Assembly (NCBI RefSeq): GCF_020532825.1
Contig: NZ_MQTS01000244.1
Location: 87,654 to 121,337 of the forward strand
Direction: 5' to 3'
Origin: Arthrobacter sp. SO3
GTDB taxonomy: Bacteria; Actinomycetota; Actinomycetes; Actinomycetales; Micrococcaceae
Length of the DNA: 33,684 nucleotides
Numbering within the stretch: the first letter of the stretch is position 1; the number at the start of each line of letters is the position of its first letter. Under the pieces are notes generated by a model that was not told the DNA's origin, made no database searches, and saw only the letters and a list, made by a program, of their open reading frames with translations. Shown here in pieces: positions 20,968 through 28,438 of this stretch. Position numbers and translations under genes: made by a program.

Positions 20968-22354
20968 TGCTTGCTCCTGTTGGTGTGATTGAGAGTTTCG
21001 ACTTGAGCTTGATGCCGACGGCGGCCAGCAGGACCGCCGCGATGGCGGCTGCGCCGGCGAAGGCGAGGAAATTGGAATTGACGCCCAGGCCCGCGGCCAG
21101 CAGGAGGCCACCTACCTGGGGCGCGGCGACGGCCCCGATCCGGCCCGTCCCCAGCGCCCAGCCCAGCGCGGTCCCCCGCAGGTGTCCGGGATAGTGGCTC
21201 GCGACGGCGGCGATGATGAGGCACTGCGTGCCGTGCGTTCCGACGCCGGCGAGGACCAGCATGAGGTAGACGACGGTGACCGACGGTCCGGTCACCAGCA
21301 CCACGAGCGCTCCGGCGGCGACGGCGGCGGCGGCGATGGCGGTCGGCACCGGACCAAAACGGGTCCCCGCCCAGGCCGTGATGACCGATCCGGCCACCGC
21401 ACCCAGGTTCAGAGCCAAGGCGAAAGTCAGGGCGGAGCCCAGGTTGTAGCCGGCCAGCTGCATGAGGTTGGGCAGCCAGGTGCCCAGTCCGTACCAGGCG
21501 AACAGGGTGGCGATCGTCGCCAGGGCGAACAGCACACTGATCCCGAGGTACGGTGCGCGGAGCAGGGAGGAGAAGCCGGAGGGCTCCCGGATGGTGCTGG
21601 CGCTGCGCCCGGCAATGCGGGCGGCCTTGCCTGTGGTTTTCTCATCTTCACTGTCTGTGGCGCTGACCGGGGCGAGCGTCTCCGGAAGGTATTTCAGTCC
21701 CAGCGGAACCACGATCACCAGGGCGAGCACGGCCACGAGGAACATCGCCTGCCAGCCGTAGGCGGGGATCAGCTGGATCCCCACGAGCGCGGCGATGGAG
21801 CCGCCGATCGGGACACCGGACATCATCAGGGTGGCGATGGTTGACCGCCATTTGGCGGGGACCAGTTCAGCGACAAGGGCGTTGGCCGACGGCACCAGGC
21901 CGCCGAGGCCGATGCCGGCGAGGAGCCGCAGCACGCCGAAGACGGCGGCGCTGGGGGCGAAAGCGCAAAGGATCGTGAAGATTGAGAAGATGACGGCGCA
22001 GCCCAGGATGGTGCGGCGGCGCCCCCAGGAGTCGGCCATGCGGCCGGCGAAGATGGCCCCGATCATCATGCCGGCGAAAGCCATGGAGCCGATGGTTCCG
22101 GCCGTGGCCTTGGTCAGGCCCCAGCCGGTGTCGTTGATCAGGGAGGACTGGACGGTGCCGTAGACAATGAGGTCGTAACCATCGAAGACCACGAGGAGCC
22201 AGCAGACGAGGACGGCAGCGGCCGAGGCTTTGGAGAACCGGGCGGCGGGGCCGCCAACAGTGGCGGCAGTTACGGGGAGGCTGCCAGCAGCAATAGGGAC
22301 CGGAGCTCCCGGCTCGGACCGTTGCGGCGTTGCAGCGGAAGGTGTGTGATTCAT
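20960..22354 (-). CDS. genK: Aromatic acid:H+ symporter (gentisate/3-hydroxybenzoate uptake)
   Basis: This 464-residue MFS transporter has about twelve helices. The aromatic-acid:H+ symporter signature WLLVVFDGYDLIVYGTVQSS falls in helix 1, with the conserved DGYD. The loop between helices 2 and 3 is GRMADSWGRRRTI, and the loop between 8 and 9 carries a matching basic run. These transporters import benzoate-type acids. The position next to genH and the shared regulator suggest 3-hydroxybenzoate and/or gentisate. ATG 22354 (MNHTPS) is the most plausible start, although no good ribosome-binding site is seen; a GTG further down cannot be excluded. Its promoter region shares a GenR-like palindrome with the divergent genR. 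Confidence 0.85.
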   Translation of the reverse strand: MNHTPSAATPQRSEPGAPVPIAAGSLPVTAATVGGPAARFSKASAAAVLVCWLLVVFDGYDLIVYGTVQSSLINDTGWGLTKATAGTIGSMAFAGMMIGAIFAGRMADSWGRRRTILGCAVIFSIFTILCAFAPSAAVFGVLRLLAGIGLGGLVPSANALVAELVPAKWRSTIATLMMSGVPIGGSIAALVGIQLIPAYGWQAMFLVAVLALVIVVPLGLKYLPETLAPVSATDSEDEKTTGKAARIAGRSASTIREPSGFSSLLRAPYLGISVLFALATIATLFAWYGLGTWLPNLMQLAGYNLGSALTFALALNLGAVAGSVITAWAGTRFGPVPTAIAAAAVAAGALVVLVTGPSVTVVYLMLVLAGVGTHGTQCLIIAAVASHYPGHLRGTALGWALGTGRIGAVAAPQVGGLLLAAGLGVNSNFLAFAGAAAIAAVLLAAVGIKLKSKLSITPTGASNV

Positions 22355-22390
22355 ACCACTACCGTCGCCGACGGGGCAGGTGAACCACAA

Positions 22391-22396
22391 TATAAT
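22391..22396 (+). promoter_or_regulatory. Consensus -10 of genR, leaderless
   Basis: A perfect TATAAT is followed by TCTGAT (six bases) and GTG 22403. No Shine-Dalgarno sequence is present. The element overlaps the GenR-like palindrome at 22395-22411, so GenR binding should block its own promoter. Confidence 0.65.
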
Positions 22397-22411
22397 TCTG
22401 ATGTGCAGAAC
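22395..22411. promoter_or_regulatory. GenR-like operator 1 (genK/genR)
   Basis: ATTCTG (22395-22400), five bases, then CAGAAC (22406-22411) form a palindrome with one end mismatch. A perfect version lies before genD. It covers the end of the genR -10 and the genR start codon, and is 41 bases upstream of the genK start. The arrangement ATTCT-N7-AGAAC resembles the ATTCC-N7-GGAAT type reported for GenR of Corynebacterium. Confidence 0.6.
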
Positions 22412-23260
22412 GAGCCAACGTCCAAGCCCACCTCCAAGCCAACCTCCAAGCCAACCTCCAAATCAGCCCGGAAGCCCGTGCAGAAGCGGCCAAGCTATTC
22501 CGTGGAGGCAGTCGACAACGCCCTGCAGCTTCTCCAGCTGCTGCGTGACGGCGGGGCGTTGCGGCTCAAGGACGCCGCAACGGAGCTGGGTGTCGCCCCG
22601 TCCACAGCCCACCGCCTGTTGGCGATGCTGGTCTACCGGGGTTTCGCCGTGCAGGACGAAACCCGCCGCTATCTGCCTGGTCCGGCGATGGGCGTGGGGC
22701 CGGCCGGGCTGAGCTGGACCAGGCTGCTCCGCTCCCTTGCCCAGCCCCACATGGAGCTGCTCTCCGCGCAGCTTAACGAGACGGTGAACCTCATGGTGCG
22801 GGTGGGCACCAAAGTCCGTTTCCTGGCCACGGTGGAAGGAAACAACGTGTTGCGGGTGGGCGACAGGCAGGGGACGGTCATGCCCGCCAACAGGACGTCG
22901 GGGGGCAAAGCGATGCTGGCCGAACTCGAACCCCAGATGATCGACCAGCTTTTCCGCAGCCACAACGCCGAGATTGGTGGCGACACCATCCCGGCGGCTG
23001 AATATCCGGCGTTCCTGCGCGAGCTGGAGTCTGTCCGCAGCAACGGTTTCGCGGCCAACTTCGAGGGCACGGAGGACGGGGTGAGTGCCTTGGGGATTGC
23101 TCTGCACAACCGGCACGGAAAGGTCGTTGGGGCGCTCAGCGTCGCAACCCCGGCGACCCGCTTCCGCAGGGTCTTCGACGCCGGACTGGTCCCCGCGCTG
23201 CGGGAAGGCTGCCGGCAGCTGGAGATCGATATCGCGGCGAATCCGGCCGAGCCGGACTAG
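22403..23260 (+). CDS. genR: IclR-family regulator of the gentisate cluster
   Basis: This 285-residue protein, read from GTG 22403, has an N-terminal low-complexity tail of four PTSK repeats. An IclR winged helix follows: SVEAVDNALQLLQLLRDGGA, then LKDAATELGVAPSTAHRLLA as the helix-turn-helix. The C-terminal effector domain contains SGGKAMLAEL and GFAANFEGTEDGVSALGIAL. In Corynebacterium glutamicum, GenR activates gen operons in response to 3-hydroxybenzoate or gentisate and represses itself. The two palindromes found here fit that model: one over its own -10, one just upstream of the genD -35. An upstream in-frame ATG exists but lies before the promoter, so the GTG is preferred. Confidence 0.88.
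   Translation: MQNEPTSKPTSKPTSKPTSKSARKPVQKRPSYSVEAVDNALQLLQLLRDGGALRLKDAATELGVAPSTAHRLLAMLVYRGFAVQDETRRYLPGPAMGVGPAGLSWTRLLRSLAQPHMELLSAQLNETVNLMVRVGTKVRFLATVEGNNVLRVGDRQGTVMPANRTSGGKAMLAELEPQMIDQLFRSHNAEIGGDTIPAAEYPAFLRELESVRSNGFAANFEGTEDGVSALGIALHNRHGKVVGALSVATPATRFRRVFDAGLVPALREGCRQLEIDIAANPAEPD
22415..22462 (+). repeat. Four 12-base repeats encoding PTSK in genR
   Basis: Four units of the type CCAACCTCCAAG run in tandem, with single-base differences. They encode PTSK four times near the N-terminus of GenR, just after the start codon and operator. Unit length is a multiple of three, so changes would lengthen or shorten a basic disordered tail. Confidence 0.85.
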
Positions 23261-23285
23261 ATCCGGGGCAGGCCGGGGCCAAGGA

Positions 23286-23302
23286 ATTCTGACCTGCAGA
23301 AT
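23286..23302. promoter_or_regulatory. GenR-like operator 2 (genD)
   Basis: ATTCTG (23286-23291), ACCTG, CAGAAT (23297-23302) is a perfect palindrome. It ends four bases before the -35 of the genD promoter, a classical activator position. The same element occurs at 22395-22411. Confidence 0.7.
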
Positions 23303-23305
23303 ATG

Positions 23306-23335
23306 TTGGGGATCACACGGCCGGATCCGTAGAGT
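23306..23335 (+). promoter_or_regulatory. Promoter of genDFM
   Basis: TTGGGG (23306-23311) and TAGAGT (23330-23335) are separated by 18 bases. The -35 is weak, in keeping with dependence on an activator bound at 23286-23302. The leader to the GTG of genD is about 38 bases and carries GAGGAGG. Confidence 0.55.
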
Positions 23336-23379
23336 CGAACTACGCCAACGAACTGTTCTGCCCTACCGAGGAGGCCCAC

Positions 23380-24525
23380 GTGTCCATCAGCGCCGAGAAC
23401 ACGACTCATGAGTCAGTTGCCGCAGGGCACACTGCCCCGGAGCCGACGCCTGAAGAGGCTGCCCAGCTCAAAGAGCTGTACCGGGATTTTGACCGGGAGA
23501 ATCTGATTCCGCTGTGGACTGAGATCGCGGACCTGATGCCGATGGTCCCGACCCCCAAGGCGGTGCCCCACGTGTGGCGGTGGAGCGATCTCTACCCGCT
23601 GGCCGCCCGCGCCGGGGATCTGGTCCCGGTCGGCCGCGGCGGGGAACGCCGCGCGATTGCCCTGGCCAACCCGGGCCTGGGGAACTCCCCGTATGCCACC
23701 CCGACGCTGTGGGCAGCAATCCAGTACCTCGGTGCCCGCGAGACCGCCCCGGAGCACCGCCACTCCCAGAACGCGTTCCGCTTCGTCGTGGAGGGCGAAG
23801 GCGTCTGGACGGTGGTGAACGGGGACCCGGTCCGGATGTCGCGCGGGGATTTCCTGTTGACCCCGGGCTGGAACTTCCACGGCCACCACAACGACACCGA
23901 TGAGCCGATGGCCTGGATCGACGGCCTGGACATCCCGTTCGTGCACTACGCCGACGCCGGGTTCTTCGAGTTCGGCACCGAACGTGTCACCGACGAGGCC
24001 ACCCCGGACATCTCCCGCTCCGAGCGGCTCTGGGCGCACCCGGGCCTGCGCCCGCTCTCGGGCCTGGATGACACCACGAGCTCCCCCATCGCGGCCTACC
24101 GCTGGGAATACACGGACCGCGCCCTCACCGAACAGCTTCTGCTTGAGGACGAGGGCCACCCGGCCACCGTGTCCCAGGGCCACGCCGCCGTCCGCTACAC
24201 CAACCCCACCACCGGCGGGGACGTGATGCCGACCATCCGGGCCGAATTCCACCGCCTCCGCGCCGGCGCCTCCACCGAAACCGTCCGCGAGGTCGGCTCC
24301 AGCGTGTGGCAGGTCTTCGAAGGCTCCGGCACGGTGGTCCTGAACGGCGAAACCCGGACCCTGGCGAAGGGCGACCTGTTCGTCGTCCCGTCCTGGGCCG
24401 CCTGGTCGCTGCAGGCGGAGGCTGACTCTCAAACGGAGTTTGACCTGTTCCGCTTCAGCGACGCCCCCATTTTCGAACGGCTGAACTTCAACCGCACCTA
24501 CATCGAAGGACGCAACAACACATGA
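23380..24525 (+). CDS. genD: Gentisate 1,2-dioxygenase
   Basis: This Fe(II) enzyme opens the gentisate ring to give maleylpyruvate. The 381-residue protein is a bicupin of the usual length. The N-terminal cupin holds the metal ligands in ETAPEHRHSQNAFRFVVEGE (about 123-142, H-x-H) and the later histidines in PGWNFHGHHND. The C-terminal cupin is around VWQVFEGSGTVVLNGETRTL, followed by KGDLFVVPSWAAWSLQ. The start is GTG 23380 with a strong GAGGAGG upstream. A palindrome and promoter precede it, and its stop overlaps the genF ATG (ATGA). It is the first gene of the genDFM operon. Confidence 0.95.
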   Translation: MSISAENTTHESVAAGHTAPEPTPEEAAQLKELYRDFDRENLIPLWTEIADLMPMVPTPKAVPHVWRWSDLYPLAARAGDLVPVGRGGERRAIALANPGLGNSPYATPTLWAAIQYLGARETAPEHRHSQNAFRFVVEGEGVWTVVNGDPVRMSRGDFLLTPGWNFHGHHNDTDEPMAWIDGLDIPFVHYADAGFFEFGTERVTDEATPDISRSERLWAHPGLRPLSGLDDTTSSPIAAYRWEYTDRALTEQLLLEDEGHPATVSQGHAAVRYTNPTTGGDVMPTIRAEFHRLRAGASTETVREVGSSVWQVFEGSGTVVLNGETRTLAKGDLFVVPSWAAWSLQAEADSQTEFDLFRFSDAPIFERLNFNRTYIEGRNNT

Positions 24526-25343
24526 GACTCCTCACCCTCCGCACCGAGGCCGGTACCAAGGCTGTCCGCCAGGACGGGACCACCCTGACCGAGATCGGCG
24601 GCTTCGCCGACGTCGGAGCGCTGCTGCGCAGCGCGGACTGGGAGGCCACCGCGAAGGCCGCCGCCGGCGCCACGCACCCGCTTGAGGGCGCGGACCTGGA
24701 CGCCGTGGTCCCCTCACCGGGCAAGATCATCTGCGTGGGCCACAACTACCGCAACCACATCAAGGAAATGGGCCGGGACGTCCCCGAGTTCCCGACCCTG
24801 TTCGCCAAGTACCAGGAATCCCTGATCGGCCCGAACGATGACCTGGCCCTGCCGCAGGAATCGTCAACCGTCGACTGGGAATCCGAACTCGCCGTCGTCA
24901 TCGGCAAAAAAGGCCGCCGGATTTCCGAAGCCGACGCCGCGGACCACATCGCCGGCTACGCGGTCCTGAACGACGTGTCCATGCGCGACTATCAGTTCCG
25001 CACCATCCAGTGGCTCCAGGGCAAGACCTGGGAGAAATCCACCCCGTTCGGCCCGGCCCTGGTGACCAGGGACGAGTTCAGCGGCGGCCTGATGACCACC
25101 GCGGTCGACGGCGAGATCCAGCAGCAGACCCCCACGAACGACGTCGTGTTCACCCCGGAGTTCCTGGTCTCCTACATCTCCACGATCATCACACTGAACC
25201 CGGGAGATGTGATCGCCACCGGCACCCCTGGCGGTGTCGGCCACGCCCAGGACCCCAAGCGCTACCTGCAGGAAGGCCAGCTCCTGGTCACCACCATCGA
25301 GGGCCTCGGGGAACTGAAGAACCGCGTCATCAAGGAAGCCTGA
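24522..25343 (+). CDS. genF: Fumarylpyruvate hydrolase (FAH family)
   Basis: This enzyme splits fumarylpyruvate into fumarate and pyruvate, the last step of the pathway. The 273-residue protein has the FAH fold. GKIICVGHNYRNHIKEMG (about 67-84) opens the catalytic domain. The metal-binding acidic residues are in DWESELAVVIGKKGR (about 118-132, E-x-E). The late block TGTPGGVGHAQDPKRYLQEG closes the site. The short N-terminal domain, about 60 residues, is normal. It overlaps genD by four bases and genM by one, so the three are coupled. Maleylpyruvate hydrolase activity is the alternative, but the isomerase next door argues for fumarylpyruvate. Confidence 0.92.
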   Translation: MRLLTLRTEAGTKAVRQDGTTLTEIGGFADVGALLRSADWEATAKAAAGATHPLEGADLDAVVPSPGKIICVGHNYRNHIKEMGRDVPEFPTLFAKYQESLIGPNDDLALPQESSTVDWESELAVVIGKKGRRISEADAADHIAGYAVLNDVSMRDYQFRTIQWLQGKTWEKSTPFGPALVTRDEFSGGLMTTAVDGEIQQQTPTNDVVFTPEFLVSYISTIITLNPGDVIATGTPGGVGHAQDPKRYLQEGQLLVTTIEGLGELKNRVIKEA

Positions 25344-26113
25344 TGGTTGCCCGCCACGACCAGACCACGGACCCGGAGCTGCTGGCGGCCCTGCTGCAGG
25401 CCCGCCGGGGCACGGCGTTCTTCGCCCGCAAGCTCAACGAACTCTCCGACGCGGAACTCGACGGCGACACGCTGCTGCCGGGCTGGACCCGCCGCCACAT
25501 CACGGCGCACATCGGCTACAACGCCCGGGCCATCGCCCGGCTCGTCGAGTGGGCGGCCACCGGGGTGGAAACCCCGATGTATGCCTCCACCGAGGTCCGG
25601 GACCACGAGATCAACTTCGGGGCAACCCTGAGCCCGATCGCGCTGCGGCACCTGTTCGACCACTCCGCCGTGCACCTGAACGTCGAATGGCGGGACCTGC
25701 CCGAGGACGCCTGGAACCACACCGTGCGGACCATCCAGGGCCGCGAGGTGCCCGCCAGCGAAACCGTCTGGATGCGCAGCCGCGAAGTCTGGATGCACGC
25801 CGTCGATCTCGACAACGGCGCCAGCTTCCACGACATCCCTGAACCCGTGCTCGAACGGCTCCTGACCGACATCACTGGCGCCTGGCGAACCCGCGGCACC
25901 GACACGGGCCTCCTCATTAAGGTCACGGACCGGAACCTCACCTTCGGGGACACGACGTCGGACTCCCCCACGGTGGTCTCCGGACCGCTCGCATCCGTCG
26001 TCGAATGGGCCGCAGGACGCGGTCACGCCGGCGTGACATCGGCGGTCACCGCCACCGGCCCCGGCACTGAAGCCAACACCAGTTCGGTTCCGGCCGCCCC
26101 GAAGTGGATCTGA
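25343..26113 (+). CDS. genM: Mycothiol-dependent maleylpyruvate isomerase
   Basis: This enzyme isomerises maleylpyruvate to fumarylpyruvate using mycothiol, the actinobacterial thiol, and is unrelated to the glutathione-dependent enzymes of Gram-negative bacteria. The 256-residue protein has an N-terminal DinB-like four-helix domain: LPGWTRRHITAHIGYNARAI supplies the first metal histidine, and HLFDHSAVHLNVEWRDL plus REVWMHAVDLDNG the others. A small C-terminal MDMPI domain of about 80 residues follows. The ATG overlaps the genF stop by one base (TGATG). The C-terminus extends about 20 residues beyond the domain as a Thr/Ala/Gly tail. A perfect hairpin terminator follows. Confidence 0.9.
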   Translation: MVARHDQTTDPELLAALLQARRGTAFFARKLNELSDAELDGDTLLPGWTRRHITAHIGYNARAIARLVEWAATGVETPMYASTEVRDHEINFGATLSPIALRHLFDHSAVHLNVEWRDLPEDAWNHTVRTIQGREVPASETVWMRSREVWMHAVDLDNGASFHDIPEPVLERLLTDITGAWRTRGTDTGLLIKVTDRNLTFGDTTSDSPTVVSGPLASVVEWAAGRGHAGVTSAVTATGPGTEANTSSVPAAPKWI

Positions 26114-26140
26114 GCCGCAGCGCCTGACCCCACCATGACA

Positions 26141-26172
26141 AGGAAAGCCCCCTCAATCGAGGGGGCTTTCCT
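26141..26172. terminator. Bidirectional terminator between genM and the 227-residue gene
   Basis: AGGAAAGCCCCCTC (26141-26154), loop AATC, GAGGGGGCTTTCCT (26159-26172) form a perfect 14-pair stem. The outer A and T runs make it work on both strands. It lies between convergent genes. Confidence 0.9.
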
Positions 26173-26202
26173 CATGGCAGGGCGCTGCCGTCGCGGTTTC
26201 CG

Positions 26203-26886
26203 TCAGCCCTGGTGGAGGTCGGGCGCTCTCCCGGCGTCGAGCATCCCGGCGATCTTCTCCTCCAGCGCGGCCAGCGTCGCGTCCGGAAGCACGATCAGTC
26301 CATCCAGTTCGCGGCGGGCGCGCTTGTATGCCGTTTGCCGCTCCGCCGGTGTGGCGGCGGCATCAGAGGCGATCCGCAGCAGCTTCCGTGCCGTTGCGAG
26401 GCGCTCCCGTTCCGGGCCGGTGAAGTTGCTGTCCCTGATCCGCCGGGCTTCCCGCTCGGCGACGTCGAACGCCAGTTCAAAGCTGTGTACGGCTTCGCGG
26501 TATTCCGCCAGCCCGGCGGCCGTGGAGATGGCCTCCGGGGCTCCCGGGCGCAGTCCGTCGGCCAGCCGCTTGGCCCGCAGGAACGCCACGGTCAACGGTT
26601 CGCGGACATCGGTCATAACTGGAAAGTCGATCAGTTTTCCCACGTCCAGTTCGTAGGCGAGCCAGCGCCGGTTGACGGCGTCGTGGCTCTCCATCAGCTG
26701 CCGGACCTGGGACTGGCTGGCCTGCTCCACTTCCGCGGCCCGGTTGCGGAGCTGGTAGAGCTCCACCCGGCGCCGGTGCCGGCGTTCGCTGGCCCTGGAC
26801 CAAGACCGCGCCCAGCCGCCAAACAGTCCGCTCAGCGGAAAGATGAGCCACCAGAAGTGCCCAACGTAATTGAAGAACTGATCCAC
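26203..26886 (-). CDS. Membrane-anchored coiled-coil protein of unknown function
   Basis: This 227-residue protein is read from GTG 26886, with GGGAGG eight bases upstream. One hydrophobic segment, FNYVGHFWWLIFPLSGLFGG (about 5-24), is followed by a basic stretch RSWSRASERRHRRRVELYQL, so the C-terminus should be cytosolic. The rest is helical and charged, with heptad-like stretches (AAEVEQASQSQVRQLMESHD and ERERLATARKLLRIASDAAA). I do not recognise a family; similar small anchored proteins are common in Arthrobacter. An upstream ATG would add 16 residues without a ribosome-binding site. The gene is isolated between two perfect hairpin terminators. Confidence 0.75.
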   Translation of the reverse strand: MDQFFNYVGHFWWLIFPLSGLFGGWARSWSRASERRHRRRVELYQLRNRAAEVEQASQSQVRQLMESHDAVNRRWLAYELDVGKLIDFPVMTDVREPLTVAFLRAKRLADGLRPGAPEAISTAAGLAEYREAVHSFELAFDVAEREARRIRDSNFTGPERERLATARKLLRIASDAAATPAERQTAYKRARRELDGLIVLPDATLAALEEKIAGMLDAGRAPDLHQG

Positions 26887-26932
26887 TGCATCATCCTCCC
26901 ATCCGCGTCCGGGCAGGCTCAAGGGGCCCGTC

Positions 26933-26970
26933 AAAGGGAGTGCCCCCTCGCGTGAGGGGGCACTCCCTTT
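26933..26970. terminator. Strong terminator after the universal stress gene
   Basis: AAAGGGAGTGCCCCCTC (26933-26949), loop GCGT, GAGGGGGCACTCCCTTT (26954-26970) form a perfect 17-pair stem ending in TTT on the minus strand. It lies 20 bases after the universal stress gene stop. Confidence 0.9.
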
Positions 26971-26990
26971 GGTGCTCAGCCGCCCGGGTG

Positions 26991-27860
26991 TCAGTCCTCG
27001 TGCTTGACCTTGTGCACCCGGGTGACGATGGTCGGGCAGGGCAGATTGACAAGGACGGCGTGGGCCGTGGAGCCGAGCACCATCCGGGTGAAACCACCAC
27101 GGCCGCGGCTGCCGATCACGAGGAGGCGGGCCTTCTTGCCGGCCTCGACGAGTGCCTTGGCGGGCTCGGTTTCGGTTTCGAGCTGCTGGTGGACCACGAG
27201 GTCCGGGTACTTGTCGGCGAGCCCGGCCACGGATTCGGCCAGGACAATCCGGTCCTCCTCGAGGATCGATTCGGCGAGCCCGCTTTTCGGCAACTGGTTT
27301 TCGACCCAGCGGGCAGGCCGGTGGAAGGCGAGGACCACGGTCAGCTCGTCACCGCCCCGGTCTGCTTCCGCGGCGGCGAAGTCAACGGCCTGCAGGGACT
27401 CTTCCGAGCCGTCCACACCAACGACGACGCCGTGGTCGGCGGCGCTGCGCTTCAGCGGGATAACCGCTGCGGGGATTTCCGAGGCGGAGACGATCTGCAG
27501 GGCCCGGTCCGTCAGCGGTCCGCCGTCCATCCAGTGTTTGTCATGCTCGCCGACAACCACCATGGATGCTTCCTTGGACACCTCTCGCAGAACCGAGCCG
27601 CCGCTGCCATGACGAAGCTGGATGTCTACCTTCACGCCGGGGGCCTGCTCTGCGGCGCTGGCCTGAACCTTCTGGAGCAGCTCCATGCCGGCCTGCCTAA
27701 TGAGCTCGTGGTACTGGAAATCCGGGGACATCCAGCGGTCATCCACAGCGTGAATGAGGGTCACCGGAAGCTTGTCCCGGGCCGCCCGCTCAAGAGCCCA
27801 TGTCAGGGCAGCTTCGCTTCCAGCTGATCCGTTGATACCGACGACGATTGGTTTATTCAT
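26991..27860 (-). CDS. Tandem universal stress protein (two UspA domains)
   Basis: This 289-residue protein consists of two UspA domains. The first opens KPIVVGINGSAGSEAALTWA (about 3-22). The second opens GVVVGVDGSEESLQAVDFAA and ends with the ATP-binding pattern VIGSRGRGGFTRMVLGSTAH (about 250-269), G-x2-G-x9-G-S/T. The first domain has a weaker VVGEHDKHWMDGGPLTD in the same place. Two-domain Usp proteins bind ATP and rise in hypoxia and stationary phase in actinobacteria. ATG 27860 is chosen because AGGA lies upstream and the fold begins at once; an upstream start would add 22 unlike residues. A DosR-like box lies about 110 bases upstream. Confidence 0.9.
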   Translation of the reverse strand: MNKPIVVGINGSAGSEAALTWALERAARDKLPVTLIHAVDDRWMSPDFQYHELIRQAGMELLQKVQASAAEQAPGVKVDIQLRHGSGGSVLREVSKEASMVVVGEHDKHWMDGGPLTDRALQIVSASEIPAAVIPLKRSAADHGVVVGVDGSEESLQAVDFAAAEADRGGDELTVVLAFHRPARWVENQLPKSGLAESILEEDRIVLAESVAGLADKYPDLVVHQQLETETEPAKALVEAGKKARLLVIGSRGRGGFTRMVLGSTAHAVLVNLPCPTIVTRVHKVKHED

Positions 27861-27969
27861 TCTGAATCCTGCTCTTTTCCATGGCGCGGTCTGTTCTGCA
27901 TCGCACGATCCGGGCGGCAGCACCAAGAGTCCGCCGACACCTCAGTGTGCGCGCCGGGGCTAGCACCGG

Positions 27970-27987
27970 TTAGGGCCTTAAGCCCCT
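27970..27987 (-). promoter_or_regulatory. DosR-like box upstream of the universal stress gene
   Basis: On the minus strand AGGGGCTTAAGGCCCTAA fits the GGGnCTTnnGGCCCTA pattern of DosR/DevR response-regulator sites. It lies 110-127 bases before the start codon. A related box precedes the metallo-beta-lactamase gene at 31236. No DosR-type regulator gene is in the window. Confidence 0.4.
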
Positions 27988-28017
27988 CACTCCCCCGCGC
28001 GGGCGCAGCCGGAATTC

Positions 28018-28380
28018 CTTGGCATCCCCTGGTCTGAAGGCCCCGTAACCCATGGCAGGATCGTTTCCTCGCTGCTCTCCGGCCAACAGCCCGACGGCGG
28101 CTTTGGCGTCCACCCGTACCGGAACCAGATCCGCAGCATCGGCGGACTCACCCGCCGCTGCGCATCGCACGAAGGCAACGCCCTGTACGTGTGCAGCCTC
28201 TACGTGTGCAGCCCGCTGGGAATGGCCGCCCATCCCCGGGTGGCGCAGCTGGCCAGTGACCTTAACCTCTGGCAATGGCCCGACGGCGGCTGGAACTGCG
28301 ACGTCGCGCGAGCGGCCGCCGCTGCTCCTTCCATGAGAGGCTGCCCGACCGGCTGGGGCCGGACGGGCCAAACGCATTCG
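28018..28380 (+). pseudogene. Decayed terpene-cyclase/prenyltransferase-fold protein remnant
   Basis: In the plus frame through 28021 the translation reads HGRIVSSLLSGQQPDGGFGV, then HPYRNQIRSIGGLTRRCASH, then EGNALYVCS and WQWPDGGWNCD. QPDGGFG and WPDGGWNCD are QW-like motifs of the alpha/alpha toroid found in squalene cyclases and related proteins. Three lesions are visible. There is no credible start, and the frame opens only after TAA 27979. The jump from HPYR to NQIRSI looks like an internal deletion. After WNCD the likely continuation RRCSFHERLPDRLG is in another frame, a frameshift near 28300-28325. A 15-base tandem duplication (28183-28212, YVCSL) adds to this. The intact relatives are recalled from memory. 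Most of the 578-base gap between genes is this remnant. Confidence 0.6.
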
Positions 28381-28438
28381 TGACGCTCAGCGCCGTGCGG
28401 ATCCTTGCCCCGGTCGCGTCCGGGCGGCGGACAGCAGG

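Noticed and set aside
22322..22402. Upstream ATG start for genR
   Set aside because: It precedes the TATAAT element and overlaps genK on the other strand; added residues are unlike IclR proteins.
27970..28377. 135-residue minus-strand frame between the Usp and esterase genes
   Set aside because: Antisense to the recognisable cyclase-like fragments; composition is low-complexity Arg/Pro/Ala and no start signal is seen.
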